The notes below the pieces were generated by a model, which saw only the letters and a program-made list of their open reading frames with translations, was not told where the DNA came from and ran no database searches. A DNA stretch of 48,682 nt from Candidatus Aminicenantes bacterium JdFR-78. Its GTDB lineage: Bacteria; Acidobacteriota; Aminicenantia; JdFR-78. Where the stretch lies: the NCBI GenBank assembly GCA_002010665.1, contig MTON01000023.1, positions 1 to 48,682 on the forward strand. The letters are read 5' to 3'. The position numbers and the translations under genes were made by a program. Shown here in pieces: positions 16,470-25,606 of the stretch (position 1 is the first letter of the stretch; the number at the start of each line of letters is the position of its first letter).

Positions 16470-18984
16470 AATGAAGTTTGAGGATTTAGAAGAAATACTG
16501 AAGAAAGTTGAAAAGCCTTCTCGTTATATAAATGGGGAGTGGAATGCTATTAGAAAGGACCCTTTAAAGGTTAAGACTAAAATTGCTCTTGTTTTTCCAG
16601 ATACTTATGAAATTGGAATGTCCTATCTTGGATTAAAAATTTTATATTCAATTCTGAATGAAAAGGAAGACATATTAGCTGAAAGAGTTTTTGCTCCTTG
16701 GATTGATTTTGAAAGGGAGCTGAGAAAAAGAAACTTTTCGCTTTTTTCTTTGGAAAATCGTATACCACTTAAAGAATTTGATATTATTGGTTTTTCTCTG
16801 CTTTATGAATTAAACTATACTAATGTTCTTACTATTTTAGATTTAGGAAAAATTCCTCTAAAATCTTTGGATAGAGATTTAAGTTATCCCCTTATTATTG
16901 CAGGTGGTCCATCAGTTTTCAATCCAGAACCCATGGCTGAATTTTTTGATTTGTTTTTTATAGGAGATGGTGAAGAAGGCTTTCTCGAAATTATTGATAA
17001 ATTTAACAGTTTGAAAGGAAAAGTTAAAAATAAATTGGAATTACTGAAGCATCTTTCTCAGATAAAAGGCGTTTATGTGCCTGCATTTTATGAAACTTAT
17101 CAGCAAGAAAACTTTCCACTATTAGCTGTGAGACCTAAAAATTCATTTCCTGAGAGAATTGCTAAAAGAGTAATAAGGGATTTAGATAAACATCCATTTC
17201 CTAATAGAGTTATTGTTCCATTAACCGAAGCTGTATTTGATAGAATTACTCTTGAAATTTCTCGGGGATGTCCTCAAAGATGTAGATTCTGTCAAGCAGC
17301 AAGCATTTACTTGCCCTACAGAATGAGAAGCCCAGAGAATGTTATAGACTGTGCAATAAGAAGTGTTAATGAAACAGGTTTTGAAAGTATTTCTCTTACA
17401 ACACTAAGCCCAACCGATTATCCTTATCTTGAAGAAACAATAAAAATATTAATGGATAATATTTCTGATAAGAAAATCGCACTCAGTCTTTCTGCAATAA
17501 GACCTTCTGGTCTCTCAGAAGAAATTATTCAAAATATTAAAAAAGTTAGGAAAACGGGTTTTACAATTGCACCAGAGGCAGGTTCGGAAAGATTGCGAAG
17601 GGTAATTAATAAAAATCTTGAAGAAGATGAAATTATATTAGCAGCGGAAAAAGCTTTTTCTTATGGTTGGAGAGTTCTGAAACTATATTTCATGGTAGGC
17701 TTACCAACAGAAAAAGAGGAAGACTTAAAAGAGATAGTCACTTTGGTTGAAAAAATATCAAATGTAGGATGGGCAATTCTTGATGGCTATCCAAAAATAC
17801 ACCTTAGTCTGACATCTTTTATTCCAAAACCCCATACTCCTTTTCAATGGCTACCAATGGAGGATGAAGAAGTTTTAAAAGAGAAAATTAAATTTATAAA
17901 ATCCTGTTTAAAGAGATACCCTTGGGTCAGATTTAAAGACCATCCAGTTGAAATGAGTGTAATAGAGGCTGTAATTTCAAGGGGAGATAGAAGATTAAAT
18001 GGTGTGATAGAAACGGCATGGAAAAAAGGTTCACGGTTTGATAGTTGGAGAGATTTATTTAATGAAAAGATCTGGTTCGAAGCTTTTTCGGAAAATGGAA
18101 TAGATTACAAGGTTTATCTTTCAAAATTTTCAGAAAAATCAATATTACCCTGGGAACATATTGAGACAGGTTTTAAAAAAGAATATTTGCTTAAAGAATT
18201 AGAAATGGGGCTTAAAGGAGAACAGACAGCTTCCTGTCTAAATAATGACTGTGTTTCATGTCTTGGATGCATTTATCCACTTAAATTTAAGGAAAAAATT
18301 TATGAAAATATAGAGCCTATTGGATTAGAAAAAGTAGATTATATAGGGAAGAAAGAAGAGAAATCTAAATTATACAGGTGTGAATACACCAAGACAGGTA
18401 AGGCAAAATATCTTTCCCATCTTGATTTAATAAGAATAATTGAAAGAGGCTTTAGAAGGGCAAATATACCAGTGAATTTTTCAAAAGGTTTTCATCCCAA
18501 AATGCTAATTTCTTATTGTCCTGCCTTGCCCCTTGGAATGGAAGGGAAAAGAGAGATTCTCGAATTTAATACAGATTATTCTTTTAATGAAGATGAGTTT
18601 TTGGATAGAATAAATAAATTCTTTCCCGAAGGAATAAGATTTTTGAGCATAAAAGAAATTTCTTCAGAAAATAGAATGGCAAATTCCCTGAAAGGATTTT
18701 TATATTCGCTTAAAATAAATGATGAATTAATTTCTGCGCTTTACAAAGTAAAAGAAGAAAGAAACTGGAGAGGACTGAGTATTACAAACATTCACAAAAA
18801 ATTAGCTCAAATAATTAAATCAGAAATCAATCTAATAGATGAAATTATTATAGATGAGGATAAGGTATTTTTCTATGTAATTTACAAGAAGGAAAGACCT
18901 CTAAAGATACAGGAACTAATAAAAAAATATTATTTAATTGAAAATCCTATATTCCTTATAACAAGGGAAAAGATTTTCCTGTAA
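16462..18984 (+). CDS. TIGR03960-family radical SAM protein fused to a DUF2344 (TIGR03936) domain
   Basis: An 840-residue protein. The N-terminus (about 1-200) resembles a B12-binding-like Rossmann region (ALVFPDTYEIGMSYLGLKIL). The radical SAM domain follows with CPQRCRFC (Cys270, Cys274, Cys277). The last ~220 residues are DUF2344 (KYLSHLDLIRIIERGFRRA, FSKGFHPKMLISY). In many bacteria this protein lies beside rne/rng and ribosomal protein genes; no such gene follows here. Its reaction is not established. A second ATG at 16471 is possible; I kept 16462, which overlaps rodA. Confidence 0.9.
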   Translation: MGKMKFEDLEEILKKVEKPSRYINGEWNAIRKDPLKVKTKIALVFPDTYEIGMSYLGLKILYSILNEKEDILAERVFAPWIDFERELRKRNFSLFSLENRIPLKEFDIIGFSLLYELNYTNVLTILDLGKIPLKSLDRDLSYPLIIAGGPSVFNPEPMAEFFDLFFIGDGEEGFLEIIDKFNSLKGKVKNKLELLKHLSQIKGVYVPAFYETYQQENFPLLAVRPKNSFPERIAKRVIRDLDKHPFPNRVIVPLTEAVFDRITLEISRGCPQRCRFCQAASIYLPYRMRSPENVIDCAIRSVNETGFESISLTTLSPTDYPYLEETIKILMDNISDKKIALSLSAIRPSGLSEEIIQNIKKVRKTGFTIAPEAGSERLRRVINKNLEEDEIILAAEKAFSYGWRVLKLYFMVGLPTEKEEDLKEIVTLVEKISNVGWAILDGYPKIHLSLTSFIPKPHTPFQWLPMEDEEVLKEKIKFIKSCLKRYPWVRFKDHPVEMSVIEAVISRGDRRLNGVIETAWKKGSRFDSWRDLFNEKIWFEAFSENGIDYKVYLSKFSEKSILPWEHIETGFKKEYLLKELEMGLKGEQTASCLNNDCVSCLGCIYPLKFKEKIYENIEPIGLEKVDYIGKKEEKSKLYRCEYTKTGKAKYLSHLDLIRIIERGFRRANIPVNFSKGFHPKMLISYCPALPLGMEGKREILEFNTDYSFNEDEFLDRINKFFPEGIRFLSIKEISSENRMANSLKGFLYSLKINDELISALYKVKEERNWRGLSITNIHKKLAQIIKSEINLIDEIIIDEDKVFFYVIYKKERPLKIQELIKKYYLIENPIFLITREKIFL

Positions 18985-18986
18985 AA

Positions 18987-19015
18987 TTGACAATTTAGGC
19001 AGAATAAAGTATAAA
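18987..19015 (+). promoter_or_regulatory. Promoter of the acyl-CoA dehydrogenase gene
   Basis: TTGACA (18987-18992), 17-nt spacer, TATAAA (19010-19015), three bases after the stop of the radical SAM gene. The start codon is at 19047 with TAGGAGGTGA just before it. Confidence 0.75.
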
Positions 19016-19046
19016 AGTTCATAAAAATTTTAATAGGAGGTGAGCA

Positions 19047-20195
19047 GTGATAGATTTTCAATTAACTGAAGAACAATTGGCTCTTCAAAGAATGGCGCGT
19101 GAATTTGCAGAAAAGGAAATGAAGCCAGTAGCAGCAAAATATGACAGAGGAGAAGAGTTTCCCTGGGATGTTATTAAGAAGGCTTTTGAAGTCGGATTTT
19201 TATCCTCCTCTATACCAGAAGAATATGGTGGAGGTGGTTTGTCTACATTGGATACAGTAATAGTTAGCGAGGAATTAGCTGCTGGTTGTGCAGGTATGTT
19301 TACTTCAATTATGGCTAATTCCCTTGCTTTGACCCCTATAATTTTATTCGGAACCGAGGAACAAAAAAAGAAATTCTTAACACCATTTACAAAAGAAATG
19401 ATGTTAGCTGCATTTTGCTTGACAGAAAGAGAAGCAGGCTCAGATGCTGGAAATGTAAGTACAATAGCCAAGAAGGTGGGTTCTGAGTATGTAATTAATG
19501 GTTCAAAATGCTTCATCACAAATGGAGGAGTTGCAAATTTATATGTGGTTTTTGCAAATACTGCAAAAGAGAAAGGAGCAAGAGGTATTTCAGCATTTAT
19601 AGTTCCTGCTGACACTCCAGGAATAAAAATCGGGAAAATTGAAGATAAAATGGGACATAGAGCTTCAAACACTGCTGAGATTTTCTTTGAAGATGTAAAA
19701 GTTTCTGCAGAAAATTTGCTTGGTAAAGAAGGAATGGGTTTTTTAATAGCAATGAAAACCCTTGATAAAGCACGTCCAAGTGTTGGAGCTGCAGGAGTAG
19801 GTGTTGCAAAGGCAGCCCTTGAATATGCAATAGAATATGCGAAAACAAGGATTCAGTTTGGAAGGCCTATAGCAAGTTTTCAGCATATTGCCTTTAAGCT
19901 GGCTGATATGGCGACAGAAATTAATGCAGCGCGTCATTTAGTCTGGCACGCTGCTTGGTTAATAGATAAAGGGATGAAAGCATCAAAAGAGTCAGCAATG
20001 GCAAAGGCTTATGCTTCAGATGTTGCGATGAGGGTTACTGTGGATGCCCTTCAGATTTTTGGAGGATACGGTTATATGAAAGATTTTCCAATGGAAAAAT
20101 TAATGAGAGATGCTAAATTACTTCAGATTTATGAAGGAACGAATGAAATTCAAAGACTTGTCATTTCAAGAGAGATAATTGGACCTTTGAAATGA
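19047..20195 (+). CDS. Acyl-CoA dehydrogenase (short/medium-chain type)
   Basis: A 382-residue FAD enzyme that oxidises acyl-CoA to enoyl-CoA. Conserved regions are CLTEREAGSDAG, the FAD-binding ITNGG, the RIQFGRPIASFQHI arginine region and IYEGTNEIQRLVI. The catalytic base is Glu363, the position used by short-chain/butyryl-CoA dehydrogenases. The start is GTG at 19047 behind a strong AGGAGGTGA site. It has its own promoter and no beta-oxidation or etfAB genes beside it, so the substrate and electron acceptor are not shown here. Confidence 0.92.
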   Translation: MIDFQLTEEQLALQRMAREFAEKEMKPVAAKYDRGEEFPWDVIKKAFEVGFLSSSIPEEYGGGGLSTLDTVIVSEELAAGCAGMFTSIMANSLALTPIILFGTEEQKKKFLTPFTKEMMLAAFCLTEREAGSDAGNVSTIAKKVGSEYVINGSKCFITNGGVANLYVVFANTAKEKGARGISAFIVPADTPGIKIGKIEDKMGHRASNTAEIFFEDVKVSAENLLGKEGMGFLIAMKTLDKARPSVGAAGVGVAKAALEYAIEYAKTRIQFGRPIASFQHIAFKLADMATEINAARHLVWHAAWLIDKGMKASKESAMAKAYASDVAMRVTVDALQIFGGYGYMKDFPMEKLMRDAKLLQIYEGTNEIQRLVISREIIGPLK

Positions 20196-20219
20196 ATTAA
20201 ATAAATTTTAAATAAATCT

Positions 20220-20657
20220 TTAAAGCGTGCCCTGAGAGGAAGTGGAGGATTCTTCTTCGTACAACTCAGGAATGATACCAATTATTTCAACACCAGCACC
20301 TCTTGCAATATCCAGGAGTTCTATTACTTTATCATATGTTACCCTTGCATCAGCACGAATAAGAGCTGTTTTATCTTGTCTTGTAGAATAAATGCTTTCA
20401 AGTCTTTGAGCCAATAAATGGCGTGGGACCTCTTCTTGATTGATCATTACTGAGAGATCACTTTTCAAAGTTAATACAATTAATCCTGCAGGCACTCCAG
20501 AAGCATCTGCAGTAGTTTCAGGTAGTTTCACATCCATCCCTTTTTGAACAATTGGAGTGATAACCATGAAAATTATTAATAGCACTAATAAGACATCACA
20601 GAGTGGGACCACATTAGGTTCTGATTTTACTTTGCTTGCTCCCACACTAACCGCCAT
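20220..20657 (-). CDS. ExbD/TolR-type proton channel accessory protein
   Basis: The frame extends to 20903, but the true start is MAVSVGAS at 20657, preceded by AAGGAGG, giving 145 residues. A short cytoplasmic tail ending NVVPLCDVLLVLLIIFMVITP carries the single helix and the conserved Asp (here CDVLLVLL) used for proton-motive-force coupling. A periplasmic C-terminal domain follows (ALIRADARVTYDKVIELLD). ExbD/TolR normally works with ExbB/TolQ; no such gene is in the window. It is divergent from the pil operon and has its own promoter. It could energise a TonB or Tol system or an outer-membrane machine. Confidence 0.88.
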   Translation of the reverse strand: MAVSVGASKVKSEPNVVPLCDVLLVLLIIFMVITPIVQKGMDVKLPETTADASGVPAGLIVLTLKSDLSVMINQEEVPRHLLAQRLESIYSTRQDKTALIRADARVTYDKVIELLDIARGAGVEIIGIIPELYEEESSTSSQGTL

Positions 20658-20689
20658 TTTTTCCTCCTTGTTATTTTGCTTAAGAGAGT

Positions 20690-20719
20690 ATTTTAAGCCA
20701 AAAAACAGACAATTGTCAA
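20690..20719 (-). promoter_or_regulatory. Promoter of the exbD/tolR gene
   Basis: On the minus strand TTGACA (20719-20714) is followed, after 18 nt, by TAAAAT (20695-20690). The ATG is at 20657. Confidence 0.6.
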
Positions 20720-20730
20720 ATAAAATAACA

Positions 20731-20759
20731 TTGACATAATAATAAAGATGAATTAATAT
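20731..20759 (+). promoter_or_regulatory. Possible promoter of the pil operon
   Basis: A consensus TTGACA at 20731-20736 has a weaker TAATAT at 20754-20759 after 17 nt, 16 bases before the pilC ATG. The -35 boxes of this promoter and the divergent exbD promoter are only 11 bp apart. Confidence 0.45.
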
Positions 20760-20775
20760 TAGTGATAGAAATAAA

Positions 20776-21975
20776 ATGGCAAATTTCCTGTGCAGGCTAT
20801 CAAATGAGGAGGGTAGAGTATTTACAAGAAATTTTTTTGCTGATTCTCCAGAAGAAGCAAGAAAGTACTTTGAAAATCTTGGATATTGTGTTTTATCTAT
20901 CAAAAAAAGCTGGAAGAGTCTTCATATCTCGATAGGAAAAAAAATAAAGGACAGCGATTTTATTGCCTTTAATCAGGAATTTGTTGCGCTATTAAAAGCT
21001 GGTTATCCCGTGCATAAAGCTCTTGAAACTGTTATTCAGAGGATAAAAAAAACTAGTCTTAAAGAACTTTTATTAAGAGTAAGAGAGGATGTTAGGGAAG
21101 GGAAATCTTTGTCTGAATCCTTTTTTAAATTTGAAAATATTTTTTCACCAATTTATCCTGTTGCTCTATTAGCAGGTGAAAGGAGTGGAAATTTAGAGGA
21201 ATCTATTACAAGATTCATTGACTACTTTAAGAAAATTACTCAGACAAAAAAAAGAGTAAAGTCTGCTTTAACCTATCCAACATTATTAATAATTTTTTCA
21301 TTCATTTTACTTGGAATTCTTTTTTATTTTGTATTACCACGATTTTCTGCTTTTTATACTGAATTTAAAGCACAGCTCCCCGCAATAACCCGTTTTTTAC
21401 TTTCCTTTTCAAATTTTTTAGTAAATAATTTTTTATATTTTTTGGCGGGAATTTTTTTATTAATAATTATTTATTTCAGGATAAAAAAAATAGAAAAAGG
21501 GATTTATATAATTGACAGTTTTAAATTAAGACTTCCCTATCTTTCTTCCTATTTGATAGATTCAAGTATATCATTTTTCTGCAGAACTTTAAGCCTATTA
21601 TTGGTAAGCGGGATTCCTCTTTTATCATCTGTTACAATAGCTCGGAGAGCAGTCCCGAACATGAATCTTAAAAGGAAACTTGAAAAAATACCTGGATTGA
21701 TTAAAAACGGAGAAAGTTTAAATAAATCATTAGAAAAAACAGGCTTTTTCCCTCCGTTGTCAATTGATATGATAAGAATTGGTGAAACTTCTGCTTCACT
21801 ACCTCAGATGTTATCAGAAGTGGCTGATTTTTATGACCAGAGAGTAGAATCAAGAATAGCCACTCTTGTTTCATTAATAGAACCTGTGGTAATAATAATG
21901 ATGGGAGTAGTAATTGCTTTCATGCTTCTCTCCGTGTATTTACCAATTTTTAATCTCGTGAGAGTGGTGAGATGA
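20776..21975 (+). CDS. pilC: Type IV pilus/type II secretion inner-membrane platform protein (PilC/GspF)
   Basis: A 399-residue protein with two GspF repeats, each a cytoplasmic helical bundle followed by membrane helices. The first bundle is around 70-170 (FNQEFVALLKAGYPVHKAL, LAGERSGNLEESI) and the second around 270-370 (FCRTLSLLLVSGIPLL, IRIGETSASLPQML). It has three membrane segments, normal length, and forms the platform that works with the PilB ATPase. It is the first gene of the operon, with an ATGA overlap into pilB (21972-21975). Confidence 0.92.
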   Translation: MANFLCRLSNEEGRVFTRNFFADSPEEARKYFENLGYCVLSIKKSWKSLHISIGKKIKDSDFIAFNQEFVALLKAGYPVHKALETVIQRIKKTSLKELLLRVREDVREGKSLSESFFKFENIFSPIYPVALLAGERSGNLEESITRFIDYFKKITQTKKRVKSALTYPTLLIIFSFILLGILFYFVLPRFSAFYTEFKAQLPAITRFLLSFSNFLVNNFLYFLAGIFLLIIIYFRIKKIEKGIYIIDSFKLRLPYLSSYLIDSSISFFCRTLSLLLVSGIPLLSSVTIARRAVPNMNLKRKLEKIPGLIKNGESLNKSLEKTGFFPPLSIDMIRIGETSASLPQMLSEVADFYDQRVESRIATLVSLIEPVVIIMMGVVIAFMLLSVYLPIFNLVRVVR

Positions 21976-23585
21976 AAAAGGAAGATAAATTAAAAGGAAA
22001 ATTAAATTTAGAAGAAGAAAAAATAAAGCAAATTGCTGAAAAATATGGTGTTTCATATATTGATTTGAGAAATTATCCCATTAATAGTGAATATATTCGC
22101 TCCTTTCCAGTGGAGTTTCTATATAGACTTAATTTCATTCCTTTAAGAGAAAATAAAGGTGTTGTTGAAATTGCAATTTCTGATCCATCTGATCTTGAGA
22201 AAATTGATCAGATTGAACAATTCCTTGGGAAAAAGGTTAAAGTTTATGCCTCTTCTCAGAGAGCAATTCAAGAGGCTTTGAGAAGAAGTGAGGTGGCAAC
22301 AAAGGTTCTTGAAGAAGCAACCGAAGGATTTGTTTTGCAAGTGGTGGAGGAAAAAGAGGGAGAAGAAGAGGAAGTTATTACTGCTGAAAGATTAGCAGAT
22401 CAGGACGGTTCAATTATAAAACTTGTTAATTCAATAATATTTACTGCAGTTCAGAAAAGGGCAAGTGATATTCATATTGAATCTCAGGAAAATGGTGTTG
22501 TTGTGAAATATAGAGTGGATGGTGTTCTGACACAGGCAATGAATTCAATAAGTAAGAAATTTCATGACCCCATAATTTCAAGAATAAAAATTATGTCAGA
22601 CCTCGATATTTCAGAAAGAAGAGTTCCTCAGGATGGACGTTTCAGACTTAAAATAAAGGATAAAACCATAGATTTCAGGGTATCAATTATGCCAAGCATT
22701 TATGGAGAGGATGCTGTTATAAGAATTCTTGATAAAGAAATGATTACAGAGGCACTCACAGAACTGAAACTTGACCTTCTCGGTTTCTCAAAGGATGTTT
22801 TAAAAAAATTCAGGAAATATATTCACCAGCCCTATGGTATGATTCTTGTTACAGGACCAACTGGAAGCGGAAAGACTACAACCTTGTATGCTGCATTGAA
22901 TGAAATTAAAAGTCCTGAGGATAAAATAATTACTATCGAAGATCCCGTGGAATACCAGATTGAAGGAATAACACAAATTCCGGTTAATGAAAAAAAGGGT
23001 TTAACTTTTGCAAGAGGACTTCGTTCGATTTTAAGGCATGATCCAGATAAAATAATGGTTGGAGAAATCAGGGATCCAGAAACTGCTCAAATAGCTATAC
23101 AATCTGCTCTTACAGGTCACCTTGTTTTCACTACTGTTCATGCCAATAATGTTTTTGATGTAATTGGAAGATTTTTACACATGAAGGTTGATCCTTATAG
23201 CTTTTTATCTTGTTTAAACTGCATACTTGCTCAGAGACTTGTTAGGATTCTCTGTTCCCGTTGTAAAAAGCCAGTGAAATACGATGAAGAAATTTTGATT
23301 GACTCAGGACTTGATCCGAATAAATATAAAAATCATATTTTTTACGAGGCAAATGGTTGTCCGGAATGTAACTGGACTGGTTACAGGGGAAGAACTGCAA
23401 TTGCAGAGCTTCTTGAACTTTCTGATGAGATTAGGGAAATGATACTTGATAGAAAGCCTCTTTCAGAAGTGAAGAAGAGGGCAAAGGAGGAGGGAATGGT
23501 TTTTCTCAGAGAAGCTGGTATTGAAAAACTCGTTGCAGGAATTACTAGTCTTAAGGAATTGAATAAAGTAACTTTTGTAGAATAA
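21972..23585 (+). CDS. pilB: Type IV pilus/type II secretion assembly ATPase (PilB/GspE)
   Basis: A 537-residue hexameric ATPase. The GspE N-terminal domain covers about 10-110. The core has Walker A GPTGSGKTTT (about 295-304), the Asp box (IEDPVEYQIEGI), Walker B region (DKIMVGEIRDPETAQ) and His box (LVFTTVHANN). A zinc site is formed by CSRC and CPEC pairs (about residues 427-465). It powers pilin polymerisation at the inner membrane. It sits between pilC and pilM. Confidence 0.94.
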   Translation: MKKEDKLKGKLNLEEEKIKQIAEKYGVSYIDLRNYPINSEYIRSFPVEFLYRLNFIPLRENKGVVEIAISDPSDLEKIDQIEQFLGKKVKVYASSQRAIQEALRRSEVATKVLEEATEGFVLQVVEEKEGEEEEVITAERLADQDGSIIKLVNSIIFTAVQKRASDIHIESQENGVVVKYRVDGVLTQAMNSISKKFHDPIISRIKIMSDLDISERRVPQDGRFRLKIKDKTIDFRVSIMPSIYGEDAVIRILDKEMITEALTELKLDLLGFSKDVLKKFRKYIHQPYGMILVTGPTGSGKTTTLYAALNEIKSPEDKIITIEDPVEYQIEGITQIPVNEKKGLTFARGLRSILRHDPDKIMVGEIRDPETAQIAIQSALTGHLVFTTVHANNVFDVIGRFLHMKVDPYSFLSCLNCILAQRLVRILCSRCKKPVKYDEEILIDSGLDPNKYKNHIFYEANGCPECNWTGYRGRTAIAELLELSDEIREMILDRKPLSEVKKRAKEEGMVFLREAGIEKLVAGITSLKELNKVTFVE

Positions 23586-23592
23586 TCTTATT

Positions 23593-24525
23593 ATGAATGT
23601 ATTTAAAAAAATCAATGATTTCTTTCTAAAAATCCCATATCCAAAAGTTTCTTTTTCTTTTCTTCCATATTATGTAGCAGGAATAAAAATTGAAAATAGA
23701 GAGATAGATTCATATTTTGTTTATCCTTTATCCGAGAATGTTTTAAAACCTTCTTTTTATGATTTGAATATTGTGAATCCGGAATATCTAAAAGAAATCT
23801 TTGAAAAGGAACTTTCCAAGATTAAGAGTTTACCTAAAACAGTTTCCCTTTTGCTTCCAGAACATAGCACAAGAATTTTTCTTTTGAATTTTAATTTATT
23901 ACCTCCAAAGAAAGAAGAAATTGAAAAATTGATAATTTGGAAAATAAAAAAAACAATACATTTACCTGAAGATGGAATTAGATTAGCATGGGAAAGAATA
24001 GATTTAAAAGATAGAATAAAAATAATAGCTTTTATTGCCAGTGAAAAAGTTGTTGCTCAATATGAAAATTTTTTAGCAGAATTTAACCTCAATGCTGGAT
24101 TAATAGAAAGTCCTATTTTTTCACTTTTTAATATTATTCAGGATAAAGTAGAGGGTAATAATTTACTTATTGATTTAGAAAAATCTTTTTTAACTATTCT
24201 TGGTTTTAATAATACAGATTTTTTGATTTATAGAGTAAAGTCTATATCATTATTGGATAGAAATGATTTCTTGAAAGAAATAGATCATACATTAAAGTTT
24301 TTAAAGGATAAATCTGGGATTGAAGTAAATTCTTTGATATTGAGGGTTGTAAATTCAGGGGATGAAGAAAGCCTGCATGAAATATTAAGAGAGAATTTTT
24401 CAATTCCTGTGTCAATTATTGACCCTTTTTCCACTATAAGTTTTAGTAAGGATTTATCCTTTCAAGAGAAACAGATATTATCGCCTTTGGTAGGTCAGAC
24501 ATTATGGAGAGACTTAAACCTTTAA
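23593..24525 (+). CDS. pilM: PilM-like cytoplasmic pilus assembly protein (divergent)
   Basis: A 310-residue protein between pilB and pilN, where PilM is expected. Weak actin-like features remain (LLIDLEKSFLTILGF for the phosphate-1 type strand, and PKTVSLLLPEHSTRIFLLNF near the start), but the usual glycine-rich nucleotide loop is hard to see. It may not bind ATP as typical PilM does. PilM normally binds the PilN tail and links PilB to the inner-membrane complex. The call rests mainly on position and length. It starts 7 nt after pilB and overlaps pilN by 22 nt. Confidence 0.7.
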   Translation: MNVFKKINDFFLKIPYPKVSFSFLPYYVAGIKIENREIDSYFVYPLSENVLKPSFYDLNIVNPEYLKEIFEKELSKIKSLPKTVSLLLPEHSTRIFLLNFNLLPPKKEEIEKLIIWKIKKTIHLPEDGIRLAWERIDLKDRIKIIAFIASEKVVAQYENFLAEFNLNAGLIESPIFSLFNIIQDKVEGNNLLIDLEKSFLTILGFNNTDFLIYRVKSISLLDRNDFLKEIDHTLKFLKDKSGIEVNSLILRVVNSGDEESLHEILRENFSIPVSIIDPFSTISFSKDLSFQEKQILSPLVGQTLWRDLNL

Positions 24526-25061
24526 ATCTTGCGAAAAAACCTATTAGAAATAAAAATTTTTTCTATTTTTTAATAAGTGTTTTAATTATAGCCAATTTAT
24601 TTCTTTTGATTTTAAATTGTTATAACATTATAAAGTTTACTGGGAAAAGTAAAGAAGTGTGGAAAAGTATATCAGAGCTGGAAAAGCAGATTAATCAATT
24701 TCAGAACAGGAAAAAGTTTTATACACAAAAAATAAAAAAATTTGAATTAATATATAAAAGAGAAGTTGAAACATTAAATGATTTAATATATAAAAAGACC
24801 TTTTCATGGACTTCTCTTCTTTCAAAATTGGAATATTCTTTACCAAATGATGTAATTATCTATTCTGTAAGACCTGACTTGAGAAAGAAAAAGCTAAAAT
24901 TAAAACTTGAAATTGGGGCAAAGACAACTGATGCTTTTCTTTCTTTTATTGATTCATTGAGGGAAAATGGATTTCAAAATATAAAAGTGGAAAAAGAAAG
25001 GCTAAGGAGCGATGGTTTAATTCTTGTTTTAATTACTTTGTTTTATCCTTTGGAGGTTTAA
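24504..25061 (+). CDS. pilN: PilN-like pilus assembly protein
   Basis: A 185-residue protein with a short cytoplasmic tail starting MERLKPLNLAKKPIRNKNFF, a membrane helix at about 20-43, a coiled coil (about 48-90) and a ferredoxin-like periplasmic domain. The NLAxxPxRN motif in the tail is the PilM-binding motif of PilN (INLLP-like element). PilN forms the inner-membrane alignment complex with PilO. It overlaps pilM by 22 nt and is followed by pilO after two bases. Confidence 0.82.
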   Translation: MERLKPLNLAKKPIRNKNFFYFLISVLIIANLFLLILNCYNIIKFTGKSKEVWKSISELEKQINQFQNRKKFYTQKIKKFELIYKREVETLNDLIYKKTFSWTSLLSKLEYSLPNDVIIYSVRPDLRKKKLKLKLEIGAKTTDAFLSFIDSLRENGFQNIKVEKERLRSDGLILVLITLFYPLEV

Positions 25062-25063
25062 TT

Positions 25064-25606
25064 GTGCTTGAGGAAAAAGAAAGAAGAGTGATTTTATATC
25101 TTGTAATTATTCTTGTTGTGAACTTTTTAGTCTACATTATGGTTGTAAATAGTTTGAAAAATTCTTATTATTCTAAATTGGAAAATTATTCATCCTTGAG
25201 GAAGAACCTTCTTATCTTAAAGTCAGAAATCAATGAAAAGAAATTTGAATTATTAAAATGGCAAAGGGCAGAGAAGGATATTAAAAATTTAAGGGAAAAT
25301 TATTTTTATTCCCGATCAAATGGAATTGAAATAGTAAGAAAATATTTGGAAAAGCTGGCAAAAGAAAAAGGAATTTATATAAATGAAATAAATTATAGTT
25401 ATAAAGTTGATGAAAAAAATAGTATAGGAGAGATTGGTATTTCATTTTCAGTCACTGATAATTATTTTAGGTTGAAGGATTTTCTTTCAAGTATAGAAAG
25501 TGAACCGAAATTTATTATTATTAGGAAAATTGATTTAATAGGGACAGAAATTTTAGGGAATGTGAATACAAAAATATATCTTTCAGCATTTACAAATGAA
25601 AAATAA
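25064..25606 (+). CDS. pilO: PilO-like pilus assembly protein
   Basis: A 180-residue protein with one membrane helix (about 8-28), a coiled coil (about 35-70) and a small periplasmic domain, the PilO layout. Sequence is divergent, so the name rests on topology, length and gene order. The start is GTG at 25064, two bases after the pilN stop, with TTGGAGG as the ribosome site. It overlaps the next gene by 11 nt. Confidence 0.75.
   Translation: MLEEKERRVILYLVIILVVNFLVYIMVVNSLKNSYYSKLENYSSLRKNLLILKSEINEKKFELLKWQRAEKDIKNLRENYFYSRSNGIEIVRKYLEKLAKEKGIYINEINYSYKVDEKNSIGEIGISFSVTDNYFRLKDFLSSIESEPKFIIIRKIDLIGTEILGNVNTKIYLSAFTNEK

Noticed and set aside
20658-20903. N-terminal extension of ExbD to 20903
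   Set aside because: The extension overlaps the divergent pilC gene and promoter region, while the ATG at 20657 has a consensus AAGGAGG and the family N-terminus.
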